Origin: Blakeslea trispora | Lineage: Eukaryota > Mucoromycota > Mucoromycetes > Mucorales > Choanephoraceae | Assembly: GCA_025331445.1 (NCBI GenBank) | Contig: JAIWNE010000026.1 | Coordinates: 1 to 64,000, forward strand | Direction: 5' to 3' | DNA: 64,000 bases | Shown here: positions 1 to 11,952 of the stretch, one piece after another | How positions within the stretch are numbered: the first letter of the stretch is position 1 | How the letters are laid out: each line of letters opens with the position of its first letter | Translations under genes and position numbers: made by a program | The notes under the pieces: generated by a model | Database searches by the model: none | The model's input: only the letters and a program-made list of their open reading frames with translations | What the model was told of the DNA's origin: nothing

Positions 1-302
1 AACCTATTAGGTGTTGATCCCTTTTGTCCCTTATACAACAACAATTAAGCTCAATTTTTAGCATCAAAAGCGGTTTGATGGCAAAATCGAATGATAGCAT
101 CGTTATAAATAAAAGAAAAAAGATTTCAATTAAAATAATGAACACAGCATTTCATTTTCAAGGTGAAGGGAGTTTTTATGCTTAAATCAAGCAAAAGAAT
201 AAAAAAAGAAAAGGGTAGCATAGATATAGTGTAACATTTCGTTTTTTTTTTCCTTTTCCCTTTCTTTCATTTTTTTTTTTTTGCTTACTAAATTCAAATT
301 GA
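1..302. other. Leader/intergenic stretch upstream of NAD kinase
   Basis: AT-rich sequence with long T tracts just before 280. No gene is supported. A short minus-strand ORF at 187-375 is low complexity and overlaps the NAD kinase first exon. The stretch probably holds the NAD kinase promoter and leader. Confidence 0.5.
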
Positions 303-1897
303 ATGCATCCTTGGGACTCGGCCAAAAATCAAATTGTGATTGTGACAAAAGCCAAAGACAATCGACTCGTTTCATTTACTCGACAACTAGTAGAATGGCT
401 CTTGTTTACTCCTCGTTTTGGGAAAAAGTTTCCTTTTGTTGTGTAGAGTGCTCCTTTAAGAAAAAAAAAGTTACAATGTATCTGACTTGTTTATGATGCA
501 GTTATGTGGATGCTCACTTGAAGAGTTCCAAGAAATTCGGTTATGATGATCTAATCAAAACATCATCTATATGGAAAACTCAAGTCAAGTTCTGGACACC
601 CAAGTTATGTTATCAACAACCGGATTTATTTGATTTAATGATCACAGTAAGAAGGGAGCTTTTATAACGAACAGAAGAAAAGATGTTAATCCATTATGTT
701 AGCTTGGAGGAGATGGTACCATTTTGTTTGCTACCTCTATGTTTCAATCAAATGTACCACCCATCATGCCATTCCATTTAGGCTCATTTGGGTTCCTGAC
801 TCCCTTTTTATTTACAACCTATCAAGAACAACTCAACAAGTTATTTGAAGGAAATCTTGAGAGTGTGCATCGAATGCGTCTTTGTTGTACCGTCTATCGA
901 CTACAAAGTTCATCTGCAGCACAAAAGCAACCCTTGTCTCCACACAAACAGATAACGTCCATTCCATATCGTAGTCTCCGTCACTCAATGGCCTGGGAAA
1001 TCCTTGAATCGGATGAGCCTATGGGTACTCATTCATCCAGCGGCCTTGCAAAAGAACCAAATGTGATACAGTATGCTACAGTGGCTCAAGAGGTATATCA
1101 TGTATTGAATGAGGTTGTTGTCGATCGTGGACCAAGTTCCAATATGGCATTGCTTGAATTGTTTGGTGATGACCAACATTTGACAACTGTGCAAGCAGAT
1201 GGATTATGTATTGCCACAGCTACAGGTTCAACCGCTTATTCAGTAAGTGATAAAAGAAGAAATCTATTTTAAAAAGTACTCAATGTATCACTCTAGCTTT
1301 CAGCAGGTGGTTCATTAACTCATCCAAAGATGCAATGTACTTTGATTACACCTATTTCTCCTCATGCACTAGGCTTTAGACCGTTAATGCTACCAAATGA
1401 AATGACCATTCGTACTGCTATTCCCTTTAGTTCAAGGCACACTGCTTTCTGTAGCTTTGATGGTCGAAATAGAATTGAATTAAAAAGTAAAAAAAAACAA
1501 AAACAAATGGAAAAGCAACTGTTTTGAACTTGAATTTCTTTCTTCTTTATTGATAGGAGGCGATCATATCAAAGTCACATTGTCCCCTTATCCTGTTCAA
1601 ACATTTAGTTGTCAAACTGTAAGTCATGATTGGTTCAATTCCATACAAACCTCTTTGCAATGGAATGTACGATCCAGTACAAACGAAACTATAAACCCAA
1701 CCTCGAAGGCAGATTGCAATACAGTCATAGGTAGCTATGATGATGAGGCTACCATGATAGAGAAGGACCATGCTACACTCTCTACATATAGACATTTGTA
1801 CAAAGGCAGCGATGAAGAAAGCGAATTTGATTTAATACCTTGGACTGAGCAAGAAACACAAAGATATTGTCTAGTAAAAAAAGAGTCTAAAATTTAA
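303..1897 (+). CDS. NAD+ kinase (ATP-NAD kinase, Utr1/Yef1-like)
   Basis: Phosphorylates NAD+ to NADP+, the only known route to NADP(H). Five exons fit splice signals and frame: 303-442, 502-646, 703-1242, 1297-1486, 1557-1897, giving about 451 residues. The diagnostic LGGDGT motif is at residues 96-101, spliced together across intron 2. TGSTAYS followed by LSAGGS, the conserved substrate-pocket block, is joined across intron 3. RGDHIKV near the C-terminal beta-sandwich is created by intron 4. The start at 303 is forced: an in-frame TGA lies directly upstream and no AG acceptor lies between the ATG and the conserved IVIVTKA strand. The N-terminal extension is therefore very short compared with yeast Utr1. 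The tail after the catalytic domain is about 70 residues and acidic. The gene is convergent with the antiporter, 110 bp away. Family call is very secure; compartment (cytosolic or other) cannot be told. Confidence 0.93.
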
Positions 1898-2007
1898 TTT
1901 TTTATATAAATACAAAGGGAGGGGAGGGAGGATATTATGACAGAGTATAAGTTTTTTTTTCTGTCTCTTTAGAAAGTAATTACAAAACAAAGGGGAGCAG
2001 CCTTTGA

Positions 2008-4051
2008 TTAAACTGGTTCAACTTCAGTGTTGTTTGGTTTTTCAGGCGTTAGGATTTGAATGGCTGTATGTTTACGCGGCTCTTCTTCAGGAACGACACT
2101 CTTGTCTGATGTGTCTGAAATCACTGTCTGAATTGTATCAGTTGTTGAATCGGGAAGTTTGGGGTGATAGATAGTAGAAGGCTTTGTGATTGGTACACGA
2201 ATCTGTGGTTTTTCACTTGTTCTCGTTAAAGTGCGTTTGGCAAATTTACCGACATAGAATAAAGGAATGGTAATACCATGGGCCACAACTGAAGCAAGTA
2301 CAAGAAAGTAGACGATAGGCTGCATCACAGAGCGTGCATGAGCATTAGGACCATCGGCAGGAACAGCTTCAAGAGCAGCCGTATAATAAAAGATGGCACC
2401 TACACCAATAGGACCAAACCAACCTGTGAAAACAGCTTCCCGCCAATTCCTAATAGCTGGTACATGTTTATAAAGTGCAAGGACGATAGGCAATCGTCGT
2501 AACAACAAAACGAGGATAGCCAATACAAATAGTCTCCATAAACTGATCTGAATACTGGCATCTACAAATGAAGACCAAGGCTATTGAAAGAAAGAAAAAC
2601 AACATTAACCGTTAGGAAGAGGACGAGGAGAGATATGACATGAAGGGGAATAGACAAGCCTTCTCGCGTTTTTCAACTTACAATAGTTGCACCGATATAT
2701 ACAAAAACACTCAAGTTTAACAACATGTCAATCACCTAGAGAGAATTGAATCATACATTTGAGTTATGTCATGCTTGAGATACGAAACGATGGATACTTA
2801 CTTCCATCAAATGAGCTTGTTCAGTCTCTGTTCGGAACCAATCGTCCCACGTTAAGGAATTGCCTGCAATGAAACAAGCAAGAAGATCATCACTACCCGC
2901 CAGTCCTACACCTCCAGTCAAAAACAACTATAAAAAAATAGAATTTTTGCTTTATATTGAATAAACCCTTCAAAGGAATAAAAAAAAATTCAATGTCACT
3001 TACTGCTAATGCGATAGAGAATACAAGAAAAGATTCTTTATCTATGAATCGCCTGATAAAGAAGAGAGGAAGGAAATGAGTTGATGAGAATGAGAAAAGA
3101 CAATTGCCTTTTGTTATCTTACTTTAATTCTGCAAACTTCAATAGCTTTCTTGCAACGTAACCTGCGACAGCTCCAATCACTATAGAAAGCAAAACAGTA
3201 TAAGCCATGGTCCAATAAGCCCATTTGCCAATGGCAACCCCAGTGTCCATCTGAAGCAGATAGACAGCCAGAAACAAGAAGGGGTAACCAAGACCATCAT
3301 TGGCACCACTAGATAAAAGAAAAATCTAAGCATGAGCTACTGGGAGAATGACAGGAAATGACATAGTTTTTACCTTTCACACGAAATAAGATGACGCACA
3401 TGAGTAGGCACCTTTTTCTCGGCAAATTTACCTTGGACAATTGAGTTTGCTAAAACCTAAGTGTATAAATAGAAATAAACAAAGCTATTCATAAAAACTA
3501 CTTTTTGTTTCATACTTACAGGATCAGTGGGTGTGAAACAAGCAGCAATCATCAGGGATTCAAGCTAAGATAACAATTAATAAAAACTTCAAAAAAAGCA
3601 CAAGAGTTTGCATATCTTACATAAGTAAGACCTGGGATCATTGCCCAAACAAGCAGGCCACTGACTAGCCACATGTAGATCATGACAGGTCCCAACATGA
3701 CAAGAAGTGATTTGATTTCTCTGCGCAAATAGGCTTTTGGAAGTGCAACACCGACTGCCATCACTTGAATGGCAATGACAATACGACAAAGCTGTTTCGT
3801 AATGAACTCGCTATCTCCCCATGTTTCTACATTGACAAAATTGCTGCAAACAGGTCCAAATATAATACCACATAAAATAGCAACAACTATTCAAAGAAGG
3901 AAATTTAGTTGATGTCTTTCTTTCAAAATATCAAAACCTTACAGGCTTCCGATACATAGAGTCTTTCTTTTATAATCAAGGAAGTTAATCCGTAAAAAAG
4001 GATGAATCCTCCAAGGATAAAGATGACAACAGAAATAGTCTCAATAGCCAT
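2008..4051 (-). CDS. Plasma-membrane type Na+/H+ antiporter (CPA1, Nha1/Sod2-like)
   Basis: Exchanges cytoplasmic Na+ (possibly K+) for H+. Nine exons fit frame and splice signals: 4051-3943, 3886-3621, 3564-3520, 3456-3374, 3308-3123, 3052-3004, 2927-2802, 2735-2682, 2580-2008, giving about 496 residues. The N-terminal membrane segment ends in the Nha1-like SLIIKERLYVSEA. CGIIFGP follows, then FTPTDPVLANSIVQGKFAEK and SGANDGLGYPFLFLA, which carry the TD and ND residues of the ion-binding region of this family. The C-terminal membrane segments are in the long last exon. The cytoplasmic tail after the last membrane segment is only about 85 residues, with basic and Ser/Thr-rich stretches. Yeast Nha1 has a tail of several hundred residues, so this one resembles shorter Sod2-type proteins. 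Exons of 45, 49 and 54 nt are unusually small. Substrate preference is inference. Confidence 0.93.
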
Positions 4052-6028
4052 GAAGATTCTTTCTGAGCAAAGAAAAAAAAAGGGGATTGATTAACAATTG
4101 GAAAAAAGAAAACTAAATTGAATCAACAGTATACTTTACAGCTTAAAAATGTACTTATTAAATACTAGGCAAATGAAAGATCTACTATAGAATGGAAAGT
4201 ATGGAAAAGCAATAGTGATCTACAATGGAATAGAAAGAGAAGGAAGAGAAGGAGAGAACCCTTTTTTCCTTTTATAATTGGACAGCTGAAAGATACTCTC
4301 GCTAAAAAAGAAATATCTGTGTCACCCAACTCTTACTCTTTAAAGTAACTTGTCTCACTCTAATTGTATGAGCCATTTTTGCGAACTCCGTAAAGATTTA
4401 ATTTTTTGCAACTAGCCGCCTTTCGTCCAAACAAATGTCATACAATTTCCTTTTTTTTAGAGAAATTTTATTTGTCGCGCGTATATCAATAAAGAAAGCA
4501 GTACACTTGATTGAGAAACAAAGAATTTTAGATAAGGTGCGAAATAAAGCAAGATATGAAGGGACAATAAATTGTCATTTGAGGTGTCTTAAGTATGAGA
4601 ATATCAGACTCGAAGCTGCGATGCTCTACATATAGAGATGTCCTATAGTTAAACTGTAAAATGCAGAAAATTCCAATGCACGATATAGAAAAGGCATTGG
4701 CAGAAAATTAACAAGAATTGCTTCAAGATACGCCCAGAAATATAAGAGTCTATTCAAAACTTGTTTGTATTTTATAAATCGAGTTCAATTGGTATCATTT
4801 TTTTTTCTTCTTGTAATAAAGTGGTTTTATTTTTGAGCTGTTCCATCAATGGTGTGTGACGGTGATTTGCAGATGATAGAAAACCCGAAAATGGAGAATA
4901 AGAAGAGCATTTATCATTTGATTATTTTATAGATTTTACATAATCAAAGAAAAATAGAGAGATGCCCTTGACCTGTCTACACTAAGGCTACCATACATGC
5001 TGCTTCATTGAAGTGGTTGCTCAAACAGATGAAGATGATGTGACAAGAACTAAATGGTCCACAAAGAAAGGATTGAAAATACTCGCATAAAATCCCTAAA
5101 AAGGCCAAAAAAAATAAGCGTGTTCTTTATTCTTTTCAATGATTTGCTTTTACTTATAATTACTCGGAAAGCTTCTTTCTGTTCTTTTTCTTTTTTCAGC
5201 TGAAAACAACTGCCAATTTTTGTTCTAGCGTGGCACAAGCCATGCACAAGTGAAACTGTGCAAGTATATGTTTTCTCGGAATCATATAATCCTTTGATCA
5301 ATTCCAACCAGAAGCACATGTGCTCATACTGTCTGTAAAAACATACACTTACATGACATGTCTTTAAAAGTAGCTATGCACATTATATTCTATTGTTTTC
5401 TGTTTTCATGTGCAATCAAAGTTTAGATGAAATAATTTTCCTTGGTAAGTAAGATTAATATATTATATAGTCAAGAGAAAAAGAATGAACTTTGAAATCT
5501 GCTGCAGACCTACAAGAGGTTTTCGAAAACTATGCTATATGAAAGAAAAGACCCTGTCAATTCCGCTGTTTGATTGTTGGCACAGTCTGTGTTTTGAGTT
5601 GAAAAAGACCTAAAAGACAAGAGATGTGTACCTGTTTCTGAGTCTTGACCGAAACTGTCTTGTTTGACTTGACAATCCATGCAAGCAAAAGCAGTAGAGA
5701 TTTTAAGATATATAGACTGCTTAGAATCTTGTAAGAATAATTTCTAAAAATAAAGGAAAGAACAGACAGAAATATTTGCTGTTACAATTGATCACTAGAT
5801 TTTAGAGTTTGAAATTCTTAAGTTTCTATAGCTTTACTGCTGTTTGAAATATTTTAAATCAAACAACAGAAATATCAAACTTATTCCAGATGCTTCCAAT
5901 ACTCACGAAATAGCACATATTAATGCTATCTAAAGGAAAACTCGATACAGTACTCTTATTATCTTTGGCTATTAAAAGCAACATTTGATTGACTGTACAG
6001 GTTTTAATACTTCTTTTTTTTTGTTATT
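4052..6028. other. Intergenic, ~2 kb, no supported gene
   Basis: AT-rich sequence with no ORF of clear coding character. ORFs at 4435-4635 (+) and 5050-5319 (-) lack recognisable motifs. The antiporter promoter should lie near 4060-4350, where pyrimidine-rich tracts occur. An imperfect hairpin is visible near 5838-5870, where TGCTGTTTGA pairs with TCAAACAACAG. Confidence 0.5.
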
Positions 6029-8809
6029 TTATAATCTTAATGGTCTCTTTCTACTTTTGATAAGTGGCATATCATCAAATGATGTACTGCTACTACTGCT
6101 TCCATGACTATCTGAACGAATAATGCCAGATACATTTTTTGATTTCAGTTGCTCTTCTTCTTGAGTTAAAGTGGCAGTTAAATGAGTACTGCTACTGTTG
6201 TATTGTAACTTTGTCTCCCGATAAGCCAGATCAGATGTCTCATCCTGTTCTTTCTCCTCTTGCTGGTATTGATAAGATTGCTGACATGTAATGCAACCTT
6301 GCACAAATCTCAAATAATGATTCTGCTTTCGTTTTCGGTTGAACAAGCCATTTTTACCCCAGGCCAATGTGAAGCCAGAAAAGAGCATCCAGTAAACATT
6401 GATGTTCTGAACAAGCGTTGGCCAAATGCCACCATAAAATGAAGCCAAGGCCACTAGCTCACTAGTCCGCCATAGCCAATAGAGGACTTCCAATCCCTTA
6501 AACCAAGGCTTTTCATTCAGTTGGCGACTTGTTTGCTTTGAGAATTGATCTTGACATGCAAAATCAATAGCATCTGTACTTCTCCATGTGACCAGCATGA
6601 AGAAGGCAAATACATCAAAAGTCACCTGTTCTGCAGCAAGCATCCAAGTATCTGCAATAGGTATCCATTCGTTTTGAAAGACCATGCCCCACATGTAGAA
6701 AATGCCATAACGCTCTTGTGGAGTATCTGCCGAAGGAATAAAATTAGCTCGAAACCATGGCATGGTTAGCAGTGCTAGGATATAGATAAAAGTGGCATGC
6801 CATACAATAGGCTGATCCTTGGGCAGTTGCATATAGCGAATAGACCATGTCAAAATCTGCCTTTGAAACCAAATATAAACGGACATCGACTTTTGTTGAT
6901 TGATGAGGTGAATACGTAGCAGTAAACGTTGAATATGTGCCTTGTATTGAACATCTTGAACACCGATACATTGTGGCAAGATCAAGAAAAAGAGGATGGC
7001 AAACATGGTAAACAGAGTAATGCATTGGAGTAAAGTGGTCATTTTTGACTTGATAATAAATTCTCCTGAACCACCACCAATCTTGACCCTTTGAGAATCC
7101 ACACGAAATACAGTTTCAGAAACGCCTACTTGGCCATTGCGCTGTGTCACTTGAACTCGAAGACGATGTGGCTTTTTATCTTCATAGAGGGTTGCGTTCC
7201 AGGGAGCTGCCCAAAGAGGTGTTTTTGTATCACCTACAAAAGAAGCAATAGAACAAGGTGTGTCGTCTATAGACAATTCAACTTTGAGCTTATCATGATC
7301 TTCTGAAGAGAAGACCAAGAAGCGAATATGAGAGCTTTGTCGAACACGATGAAGTGGTTCTTTTGAAGGGATAGAGAAACGAGCATCCTTGGGGTTTGTA
7401 ACAAGGATGGAAGGAGCTGGCTGTACTGGTTGAGGCCAGACTATCTTTTCATCTTGAGTGATAGGTTGAACAAGGCCTAGCTCATTGACAGGACCTATCT
7501 TGGGGATTTGATCCAATGGCAGTTGAACATCCACAAATGAGATTAAATCGTGATCCACTGCAACAATGCGGTATAGTCCATGCTCTTTTAAATCACCTAA
7601 TTCTAATTCAAGTGATCTTGTAACAGAGTCGTATGATTTCAGTACATCACCTAAACCTAATTTTTTTTTAAAAAGCTGAGTAAAGCCCCTATAGAATTGA
7701 CTACAGATAGCATGTTTATTACCTGCTATCAACTTGTGAAGATGGCCACAAAAATAGACACTGTAATGGCTTGCCAAGTCACGAAATGTTCTACCTTTTT
7801 TCGAGGTACCGAATACCATGGTGGTGGTAGGATAATGCGAGAACTAGAGAGAGAGAGATGAAACAATCAAACAGGTCATTGGCTCAGTTCAGATACAGAG
7901 ATTGTATCACTTACAACAAATGTATGATTAAAGACAGTTGAAACGAGTGCTCTTTCAAGTTGATCCATCGTTTTTGATGTAAGATAGCCAAAGAAATTAA
8001 GTGGTCTAGAGGGTCCTTTTTTTGGACTTTGGTTTTTTTGGGGGGTCAGTAATTGTATTTTTATTGATTCTATTCTTACCAAGCATCAATGGCAACAAAT
8101 TGATAAGCACTGTTGGGCTGATGAAATTGCCAGGTATAGACACCTCTCCCTTTTTCGACTCTATCAGCCTTTTGTCCATGCGTTCGATAGAAATTGACTC
8201 TAGACTGCCAAGAAGGCAAATCAAAACAGTCATGATTACCACGCATATCATACCAATCTACCGTCACTTTTTCAGAGATGGCTTGTTGGTAAACTTGCCA
8301 TTCATCATGATACTGTTGAGATGTGATGCGCTTCCTGTCCTTTGCGTCCGTCAAATCACCCGTGACAACTACAAACTCTGGTCTAGAGAGAGAGAGATAT
8401 GAATTTTTTTTAATCGGGAATTATGAAATACTGTAGCACTAGAGTCTGACCTGATAACGGGTAGAATAGATTGAATAAAATGTAAGAAATGAAAGGTGTG
8501 TCCTTTAGGTCTGAACCTTGATATATGCAAATCAGTAGCCTAGGATAATTCAATGAGTCTATGTTATCCATCTGGTTAAATATAGCCATCTTATACATGA
8601 ACAAAATAAAATAGATTGTCAGATTCGGTACCAAGTATGGTCGAATCGTTCTTTTGAACACGATCAACAGCATTGAGCTTTGGTTTGTTGGATAAAGGAA
8701 ACCATTGGTCTTCAGATCTTAACTCTTGTGTAGCCGACAAAAACAACTGAAAGGCTCTCAAGCAACAGATGATGGTTACTAGGATACAGAATATGCCTTT
8801 CCTATTCAT
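6029..8809 (-). CDS. TMEM62-like membrane metallophosphoesterase
   Basis: Calcineurin-like phosphoesterase fused to a multi-pass membrane domain, as in animal TMEM62 (molecular role still poorly known). Five exons: 8809-8597, 8539-8451, 8382-8080, 8026-7915, 7843-6029, about 843 residues. All metal-ligand motifs are present once spliced: ATDLHISRF (D74, H76), TGDLTDA (D110), RGNHDCFD (149-152), FSHYP (H242) and CGHLHKL (272-275). DAC-PKKGPSRPLNFFG matches the family block after the catalytic core. A hydrophobic segment near residues 7-20 could be a signal anchor, and several membrane helices lie in the last third. The C-terminus is Ser-rich and basic. Introns fall between the catalytic motifs, and one splits the Cys codon of DAC. 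Domain and family are secure; the substrate is unknown. Confidence 0.9.
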
Positions 8810-9122
8810 TATGTTTCTAATCTATAAAGAAAAAAGACAAAGAAGAAAAACAAAACAAAAAAAAAGATAGAAAATAAAAAAAAACAGAAACAAACAATGA
8901 CAACTTTCTTATCAATCAACGCATTGGTGGATTCTTGTTTGCAACCAACACGTGTGCTAAAACAATAGTTTCTTACTTTACAAGCAACTAAGATATCACA
9001 CCCTTAAATAAAACTTGAAACTGACAGTATCCCGTATTTGTTTGAATTGTTTCTCGGATTTACTATATTTGAAGAAACACTATATAAATAACAAAAGGAC
9101 AAGAGGAGGGGGGTATTCTACG
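8810..9122. other. Short intergenic stretch between TMEM62-like and SNARE genes
   Basis: About 310 bp, A-rich near 8820-8890. It probably contains the TMEM62-like promoter (both genes are on the minus strand) and the SNARE 3' end. No gene is seen. Confidence 0.45.
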
Positions 9123-10284
9123 TTATTTGGCTACAACAATAATCAAAGCCAGTACACAACCAACAATGGTAATAATCAGCATAAAACAACACATGTTCTT
9201 TCTGGCTCTTTTCTGATGACGGTTAGCTACCGTCAATTCTTCAGAAGCTTGTTTGGTGTTTTGTGATATGTTGAGTACATTGCCATAAATACTCTCTGTA
9301 ATAAAGAGATTTCTTGTTTAGTACAACATCTTTTTCACTCTCTTTTTTAAGCTACTTACGAATGCCACTTTCTTGTTCATTCACTAGCATACCGAGATCA
9401 CGAAAGATTTCGTTCAACTCTGTGATACCTTGCTCAATACCTTGAATCTCATTTTCACGTTCAGAAATCAAGGTTTCATTAAACTCAATCTCATTATCGA
9501 GGGCTTCGATTTGAATACGTCTTTGAGCATCTTCTTGTTGAAGCAATTGTTGTTGTTCTTGTTGAACCATATCCACTTCATCACTAGGAGAAGAAGCTTA
9601 ATAAAGAGATACTCGATAAAGAGGTACTTTACTTACTCCACTTGAGATTGAAGTACTGCCGTACTAGCCTTCTTCTTATCCACATATTCTCTTTGCTTTG
9701 ACACAGACTCTCTTTGAATATTCTGAAATTCAGCTAGTACTTTTTGGAAATCTTTGGATAGCTTTTGTTGCTCTAATTTACGTTGACGCTGTCAAACAGT
9801 AAGCAAAACAAGGGGGATTAGGTTGTTATTGAATGTCGACCTGATAATTAACCTACTGTCTTTTTTGGATCGGGTGTTTGATATTGAGACAACATTTTGA
9901 TATCTGCTGTTGTGTCCTTGATCAGTTCGCGTGTTCCCTCTGTTACGTCATGTCTAAGTACATCATCAGTAAAGGATTTACAAAAGATATAGGTATGTTG
10001 TCTTACAGCTTGTTTCGAATATCTGTAGAATCTTTTGGAGTACCCAAAAAGCCAACTAATCTTTCAATACTAGTGATATTTCCATTGATATGAAACACTT
10101 GCTGAGAGACCCTTTGTGTCAACTTTTTATAATCATTGTCACTACCATCTATTTTAACTAGTCTAAGTGGATGGTCTTTTCAATAGTTAAGTAGAGTATT
10201 TAAACTACCTAACTGTTGTTGCTTTGGTCTATTTCTTGAAGAACTGGAGACACCAAGACCTTGCTCTAAATCATTAAAAGACAT
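9123..10284 (-). CDS. Endosomal/vacuolar Qa-SNARE (Pep12/Vam3/syntaxin-7-like)
   Basis: A t-SNARE that drives fusion at endosomes or vacuole. Six exons: 10284-10209, 10148-10007, 9953-9857, 9788-9637, 9583-9360, 9295-9123, about 287 residues. The N-terminal half carries a three-helix (Habc) region of the syntaxin type (e.g. NDYKKLTQRVSQQVF). The C-terminal half has the Qa SNARE helix with the hallmark block EIQGIEQGITELNEIFRDLG; the central-layer Gln is in LVNEQ. A single C-terminal hydrophobic anchor follows a basic stretch (NRHQKRARKN) and ends in VVAK, as in tail-anchored syntaxins. The IQGIEQGI..LN.IFRDL pattern favours the Pep12/syntaxin-7/12/13 group over plasma-membrane Sso-type syntaxins. 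Exon 1 to 2 splicing is the least certain join. Pep12 versus Vam3 cannot be separated here. Confidence 0.88.
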
Positions 10285-11952
10285 ATTATTGGTCTGACAG
10301 AACAAAAATACAATAAAACAAAAAATAAGGAGGAAAAGAGAGAGTGTAAGAGATAAAAAAAAAAAAAAGGACCGGAATGAGAATCATAGCGCCAGGAGAT
10401 TTCTATTTCAAGTACCGCTATTAAAATTGTTTCACAAGGCATAGTTTGTGATCTTGAGCCTTGATTTGCACTACTTTTAATTCCTTCTAAGCTTCTTTAT
10501 GGACAGGGCTTAATAAGTATAGACTTGCTGCTAGATGGCACTAAAATAGCATCTATAGTTGTTTATTTTGCTTGCTATTTATCATTTTCTTCTCATGTCT
10601 CCGAAATAGAGCCAAAAGATCCGTATTGGTTTGTTTGCGATAAAGCAAAATAACGTGGTCTCTTATAACTAGGCTAGCAATGACTCGTGTACAATACAGG
10701 ACCTTTGAATTTGATATCAATAGATAACAGCTATTGCAATGATACCGAATAGCTGGCTCTAGAAAGCAACGCACACTTTCTCAATGCATTCTTCTATTGT
10801 CTACATTTCAAGCCAATGAAATTGCGTCGTTCTTTAAAGGGATTCAACATAAAAGAAAAACACTTGGTATAAAACAAGCATTGTTTATACAAAAAGAAAA
10901 GAAAGAAAAAACATGTCTCTAAATCAAGCTAAGGTTCAACTTGATCAAAGCATTGAATCTTTCCAAAGAACGACTACGGCTTCTAGTTTCACGTGATAAA
11001 ACCGGCAATGCGCACTTGATTGTTTTTGAAGGGACCTCAAATGAAAACTTTGATTGCCAAAAACAAGGCTATTACGTTACATGATATCAGCTTCGAAAAA
11101 GAGCAATCCTTGCCAAAACCAAGATTGTCTGTTTCATCCTTTGGCCAAATTTCTCTCTCGCTCATGTTACTTGAATCATGGGATTGACAGCCCAATGCGT
11201 AAGCCACTGCAAATAGACAACAGCATCCAAAATTTGTTTAGTATTTGTTACTCACAATGTCTTCCTAGTTGTCATTGGCTTCATCGGTATAACAGCAGAA
11301 AGTAAGAGTGTTTATTGCTTGACACTGAATAATCAGCTGAAAATAATGAATTGGTAAATGTCACTAAACCTCCCCTTAAATCTGTACGACTGAAGGTTCA
11401 GATGCCAGATTTCGCTTTTACTTTAATCAAAGATCAAGTGAAAGGCATTTTGAGTTGTTTATGCACCTTTATGTTCTTGTATGCAATGGATCAACATCTT
11501 GTGCTATTTATCTGGCATATTAGCTCAAATCAGATCTCATAATGCAAGATCTGCAGAATTGAGTTGAATCTTTCAAATGTCTTTTTCTGTACTGCTTGGG
11601 AACAAAGAATGTCGGTAGAATTTTTTCTTTTTCTTTTTTTTTTTTTTTTCTGTTACTTGGAAACCTGGCCTTTCAGATTCGGCTAATTTTTTCCAAAACA
11701 GAAAATCGTCGGAGTTATCAGACATTCAATATAAAGTTGAGTACTGGAAGCGCAGTTCATGTGGAATACAACCAATTAAGAATATATATTCGGATGAAGC
11801 TTAGGCCCGAATTTCCCCTTCCTAGTCAGAACTTGATTGGCCTAGAAAACACATAAAAAGAACCCCTCCCCTTTTTTTTTTTCGTTTTTTATTTATTTAT
11901 AGATTTTTCTTTATATTTTATTTCTTTGTTTCTTTTAATTAATATAACATAG
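10285..11952. other. Intergenic with possible decayed coding fragments
   Basis: Up to about 10900 there is AT-rich sequence and no gene. Between 10914 and 11540 short runs in different plus-strand frames look protein-like, for example KERLRLLVSRDKTGNAHLIV near 10970-11030 and NVTKPPLKSVRLKVQMPDF near 11357-11415. Each stops quickly and no consistent splicing joins them. I read this as a possible old gene or transposon relic; family unknown. A T-rich tract at 11860-11940 with a preceding C-rich run is the likely CPR core promoter. Confidence 0.35.

Noticed and set aside
6744..7025. 93-residue minus-strand ORF within the TMEM62-like gene
   Set aside because: Alternative frame of the large last exon; the TMEM62-like frame is continuous through it.
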